A stretch of DNA of 10,015 bases, from contig JAHFCS010000040.1 in NCBI GenBank assembly GCA_023249395.1, positions 1-10,015 of the forward strand, in the 5' to 3' direction. Position numbers and translations under genes: made by a program. Each line of letters begins with the position of its first letter. Position 1 is the first letter of the stretch. The notes below the pieces were generated by a model, which did no database searches, was not told the DNA's origin, and saw only the letters and a list, made by a program, of their open reading frames with translations. Source of the stretch: Gemmatimonadota bacterium (GTDB taxonomy: Bacteria > Gemmatimonadota > Gemmatimonadetes > Gemmatimonadales > Gemmatimonadaceae). Below are positions 7,350-10,015 of the stretch, piece after piece.

Positions 7350-8617
7350 GCTGCGTCGTCGGCATTGATCTCGGGTCGACCACCACCAAGGCGGTCGTTC
7401 TCGAAGAGACCGGGGCGATACTCGGCCGCGGCATCACCAACTCGCGGTCGAACTACGATCTCGCTGCCGCCGTCGCACGGACCGAAGCTTTCATCAATGC
7501 GCGCTTCGGTCTCATTCAGCAGCGGGCGGCGAGTGCGATAGCAGCCACCGCAGTGCAGAAGCTGCGGCGGGCGTTCGTGCTCGAGCAGTTCCTCCACCAG
7601 CTGCGTCGGCTCGAGCAGCTGATGCAGGAGGAAGTGCAGCGCTCGATTCCCGCGGCGCTCCGCCCTGCCTATGAACGCGCGCTGGAGAAGGTCTGCTCCC
7701 TGATCCTCGACGAGGAAGAAGACCGGTTCACACAGCCGCCGGCGGCCCGCTCCGATTTCTTCCGGGACTCCGCGGGATCAGCGTTCATGCGCCTTGCCGA
7801 AGAGGTCGCCGGAAGCCACGGCGTTACCTTCGACCGGCTCGTGGGACTGTACGACAAGTGCATCATCCGCGTGGAAAACGAGCCGCTCGAGCTGGATTTT
7901 CGCGATCATATCGGGGAGGCCCTGCATCGCATCGGTGATCCGATCGAGCTGGCCGGCGCCGTCGATGCCGCGGTGGCCACCGATCTCACTCCCGCGTTCA
8001 CGGTTGGCACGGGCTACGGGCGGGCGCGACTGCCCTTTCCAAAGGAGCAGATTCGGTCCGAGATCCTTTGCCACGGGCTCGGCGCACACGCTCTCTTTCC
8101 GCTGACGCGAACGGTGCTCGACATCGGTGGCCAGGACACAAAGGCGATACAGGTCGATCCGGACGGCATCGTGACCGGCTTCCAGATGAACGACCGCTGC
8201 GCTGCCGGCTGCGGACGCTACCTCGGCTACATCGCCGATGAGATGAACCTCGGACTGCACGAGCTGGGACCTCTCGCCGAGAAATCGACGCGAACGGTGA
8301 AGATCAACTCCACCTGCACCGTGTTCGCCGGCGCCGAGCTGCGCGAGCTGCTCTCGCTGGGCCAGAAGCGCGAAGACATTCTGGCGGGTCTGCACCGGGC
8401 GATCGTGCTGCGCGCGATGAGCCTGCTGGCAAGATCGGGCGGCGTCTCGGACGAGTTCACGTTTACCGGCGGGGTGGCGAAGAATCCCGCTGCGGTACGC
8501 GCGATTCGCGAGCTGGTGGAAGAGAATTACGGCGCCCGCCAGATCAACATCTCGGCCGACAGCATCTACACCGGTGCGTTGGGCGCGGCGCTCTTTGCCA
8601 AAAGGATGGTGAGCTGA
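7346..8617 (+). CDS. bcrA: Benzoyl-CoA reductase ATPase subunit A (BadF/BcrA family)
   Basis: This larger ATPase subunit hydrolyses ATP to drive low-potential electrons from ferredoxin through a [4Fe-4S] cluster bridging subunits A and D to the reductase half. The ASKHA nucleotide fold shows phosphate loop 1 D8-L-G-S-T-T-T-K15 and loop 2 DIGGQDTK. Cluster ligands are C285 (DRCAAGC) and C324 (NSTCTVF), 39 residues apart exactly as in 2-hydroxyglutaryl-CoA dehydratase activator. An additional C289 replaces the Thr of the usual CAAGTG. At 423 residues it carries an insertion (roughly residues 55-205) that the ~270-residue activators and the short Azoarcus-type ATPases lack. This places it with Thauera BcrA/Rhodopseudomonas BadF. 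The segment GYGRARLPFPKEQIRSEI is typical of that group. Its ATG overlaps the bcrB stop (ATGA), and its own TGA shares one base with the bcrD ATG. Confidence 0.93.
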   Translation: MSCVVGIDLGSTTTKAVVLEETGAILGRGITNSRSNYDLAAAVARTEAFINARFGLIQQRAASAIAATAVQKLRRAFVLEQFLHQLRRLEQLMQEEVQRSIPAALRPAYERALEKVCSLILDEEEDRFTQPPAARSDFFRDSAGSAFMRLAEEVAGSHGVTFDRLVGLYDKCIIRVENEPLELDFRDHIGEALHRIGDPIELAGAVDAAVATDLTPAFTVGTGYGRARLPFPKEQIRSEILCHGLGAHALFPLTRTVLDIGGQDTKAIQVDPDGIVTGFQMNDRCAAGCGRYLGYIADEMNLGLHELGPLAEKSTRTVKINSTCTVFAGAELRELLSLGQKREDILAGLHRAIVLRAMSLLARSGGVSDEFTFTGGVAKNPAAVRAIRELVEENYGARQINISADSIYTGALGAALFAKRMVS

Positions 8618-9513
8618 TGCACGTGAGCGCGGGCATCGACGTCGGCAGCGGCGCGGTGAAGGTGATGATCTTTCGCACTGCGGGCGGGGCGGGCGGCGCG
8701 GGCGGGGCGGGCGGGGCGGGCGGGGACGATAGCATGCTGGCGAAGGTCTCGTCGCGGATCCGGCGTCGTGAAGTTGCGAAAGTCGTTGACGAAGTGTTTC
8801 ACGCCGCCATCGATGAAGCCGGTGTGGACGAGATCCATTACATCGCGACGACGGGCGAAGGCAACGACGTACCCTTCGCCACAGGCCACTTCTATGGTAT
8901 GACGACGCACGCGCGCGGTGCGCTGTTCCTCGCGCCCAGGTCGCGCGCCGTTCTCGACGTGGGGGCGCTGCATACCCGAGCGCTGTCGATGGACGAGCAC
9001 GGGCGAGTGCTGGATTACAAGATGACGAGCCAGTGCGCGTCGGGCTCCGGTCAGTTTCTCGAGAACATCGCGCGCTATCTCGGCGTATCGCAGGAAGAGA
9101 TCGGCCCGCTTTCGCTGACGGCGGCCAATCCGGAAAAGGTCAGCTCCATCTGCGCGGTGCTCGCGGAGACGGACGTCATCAACATGGTGTCGCGCGGCAT
9201 TACCACGGCGGACATCCTGCGCGGCGTGCACGAGAGCATGGCGGAGCGGTTTGCGAGACTTCTGCGATCGCTGCAGTTCGATGGGCCGGTGTTCGTGAGC
9301 GGCGGCCTGGCGTCAGATGTCGGCATGATCGGCGCGCTGCGGGATGCGTTGGAGAGGAAAGCGACACAGGATGGTCGCGCGCGCGAGGTCGTGACGCATG
9401 AAGACGCGATTTTCGCGGGCGCCATCGGCGCGGCGCTCTGGGGCGGATTCCGATATCGCAAGCTTGGACAGGACGCGGCGTGGAGCGCCGCCTCTGCGTC
9501 GGCGGTCGCTTGA
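8617..9513 (+). CDS. bcrD: Benzoyl-CoA reductase ATPase subunit D (BadG/BcrD family)
   Basis: This is the small ATPase partner of subunit A in class I benzoyl-CoA reductase, 298 residues long. It has phosphate loop 1 GIDVGSGAVK (about residues 6-15) and TTGEGND. Phosphate loop 2 is in the D-subunit form (LDVGALHTRA) rather than DIGGQD. Cluster ligands are C140 (SQCASGSGQFLE) and C179 (SSICAV), again 39 apart, so together with subunit A they could hold the bridging [4Fe-4S]. The unusual element is a run of five Ala-Gly-Gly units (residues 22-36). They are encoded by five 9-bp repeats directly after the first beta-strand (VMIFRT), where other family members have an ordinary acidic loop. About 15 residues make the protein slightly longer than Thauera BcrD (about 282 aa). 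It starts at TGATG, overlapping bcrA by one base, with GGTGAG just upstream. Confidence 0.92.
   Translation: MHVSAGIDVGSGAVKVMIFRTAGGAGGAGGAGGAGGDDSMLAKVSSRIRRREVAKVVDEVFHAAIDEAGVDEIHYIATTGEGNDVPFATGHFYGMTTHARGALFLAPRSRAVLDVGALHTRALSMDEHGRVLDYKMTSQCASGSGQFLENIARYLGVSQEEIGPLSLTAANPEKVSSICAVLAETDVINMVSRGITTADILRGVHESMAERFARLLRSLQFDGPVFVSGGLASDVGMIGALRDALERKATQDGRAREVVTHEDAIFAGAIGAALWGGFRYRKLGQDAAWSAASASAVA
8680..8724 (+). repeat. Five tandem 9-bp GC-only repeats inside bcrD
   Basis: Five consecutive units of GCGGGCGGG (the second ends in C instead of G) cover 45 bp and encode five Ala-Gly-Gly triplets. The plus strand has many GGG/GGGG runs separated by single C, which fits a G-quadruplex-forming sequence. 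The unit length is a multiple of three, so copy-number change would lengthen or shorten the protein loop without a frameshift. Confidence 0.9.
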
Positions 9514-9515
9514 CG

Positions 9516-10015
9516 ATGCCCGAGCTCCACTACCACCGTCCACCGACTCTGCGCGATGCCTGTGTGCTCGGGAAGCGCCTGGGAGAGAGCGGGGCGTTCC
9601 TGGCCGGCGGCACCGAGCTGATACCGGATTACGAACGCGGACGCGAGACGGCGACGGAGCTCATCTCGCTCGCTGCAATCCCGGAGTTGCGCGGCATTGC
9701 AGTCGAGGACGGAATGTTGTGCATTGGCGCGCTGACCACCGTTGCCGCGCTTGCGCGGTCGCCCGGGGTCAAGGAGTGGCTTCCGGCGCTTTCCGAAGCA
9801 GCGCGCGCACTGGGCAGTGCGCAAGTCCGCAGTCGTGCCACCGTCGGCGGCAACTTCTGCCGCGCTGTTTCCTGTGCAGATCTGCCGCCAGCAGCACTCG
9901 CCGGGAATGCGCGGCTACGAATTGCATCGCCTGATGCGATGCGTGAAATAGCAGCCGCAGATTTCTTTGTGGGTGCGCGCCGCACTGCACTTGAGCCGGG
10001 CGAGCTGCTCGTGGA
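9516..10015 (+). CDS. FAD-binding (medium) subunit of a xanthine dehydrogenase / hydroxybenzoyl-CoA reductase family enzyme, cut by window edge
   Basis: An ATG 2 nt after the bcrD stop opens a frame that runs 166 codons to the right edge without a stop. The protein starts MPELHYHRPPTLRDA and shows the FAD-binding signatures of the CoxM/XdhB/HcrB fold: AGGTELIPD (residues 30-38) and SRATVGGNF (about 107-115), ending in GARRTALEPGELL. Such subunits pass electrons between FAD and the molybdenum and [2Fe-2S] subunits. Next to benzoyl-CoA reductase the obvious candidate is 4-hydroxybenzoyl-CoA reductase, which removes the ring hydroxyl to give benzoyl-CoA. However, the roughly 40-residue Cys-rich [4Fe-4S] insertion that Thauera HcrB carries after the GGN motif is absent. 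The sequence continues straight from FCRAVSCADLPPAAL. The enzyme could therefore be a different hydroxylase or dehydroxylase of the same family. No gene symbol is given for that reason. Confidence 0.85.
   Translation, partial: MPELHYHRPPTLRDACVLGKRLGESGAFLAGGTELIPDYERGRETATELISLAAIPELRGIAVEDGMLCIGALTTVAALARSPGVKEWLPALSEAARALGSAQVRSRATVGGNFCRAVSCADLPPAALAGNARLRIASPDAMREIAAADFFVGARRTALEPGELLV

Noticed and set aside
8566..9231. Minus-strand frame opposite bcrD containing a Pro/Ala repeat
   Set aside because: The repeat is the reverse reading of the GCGGGCGGG tract, and there is no family signature.
4855..9513. 2-hydroxyacyl-CoA dehydratase with activator (HgdABC-type) instead of benzoyl-CoA reductase
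   Set aside because: Those systems use one homodimeric activator. Here two different ATPases, the large BcrA insertion and the C-B-A-D order fit class I benzoyl-CoA reductase.
1..10015. tRNA, rRNA, CRISPR array, insertion sequence or attachment site
   Set aside because: None was recognised by eye. Apart from the 9-bp repeats in bcrD and the short regulatory repeats, no repeated or terminal-inverted structure was found.

Overview
This is a GC-rich bacterial window of compact, well-spaced genes. Its core, from about 4.7 kb to the right edge, is an anaerobic aromatic-degradation locus. Four tightly overlapping plus-strand genes (4855-9513) encode the two catalytic-type and two ATPase-type subunits of an ATP-dependent class I benzoyl-CoA reductase. 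The order C-B-A-D and the subunit lengths (389, 442, 423 and 298 aa) match the Thauera/Rhodopseudomonas type. A fifth gene starts 2 nt later and is cut by the window end. It is the FAD-binding subunit of a xanthine dehydrogenase/hydroxybenzoyl-CoA reductase family molybdenum enzyme.

Divergent from this operon, on the minus strand (2678-4699), is a 3-hydroxyacyl-CoA dehydrogenase/enoyl-CoA hydratase fusion. It probably works in the beta-oxidation-like steps after ring reduction. The shared intergenic region contains a perfect-arm 16-bp inverted repeat (4817-4832) of the kind TetR-family regulators bind, plus promoter-like boxes for both directions. A single acyl- or arenoyl-CoA-responsive repressor could therefore control both transcription units; this is an inference.

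The left third looks unrelated. Residues 1-257 of an RND-family efflux permease run off the left edge on the minus strand (1-772). A 179-bp divergent spacer follows, then a complete exported M49-like (dipeptidyl-peptidase III-like) zinc peptidase on the plus strand (952-2661). The peptidase ends 16 bp from the 3' end of the dehydrogenase/hydratase fusion, tail to tail.

The organism cannot be fixed from this window. The exported M49 peptidase beside an RND pump and the high GC suggest a soil or sediment Gram-negative, possibly Gemmatimonadota- or Acidobacteriota-like rather than a classical proteobacterial benzoate degrader. This is a low-confidence guess. Working together, the aromatic genes would let the cell bring hydroxylated or plain benzoate-type compounds, as CoA thioesters, to benzoyl-CoA, reduce the ring at the cost of ATP, and oxidise the product toward central metabolism. 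Ferredoxin, benzoate-CoA ligase, the ring-hydrolysis enzymes and the regulator are not in the window.
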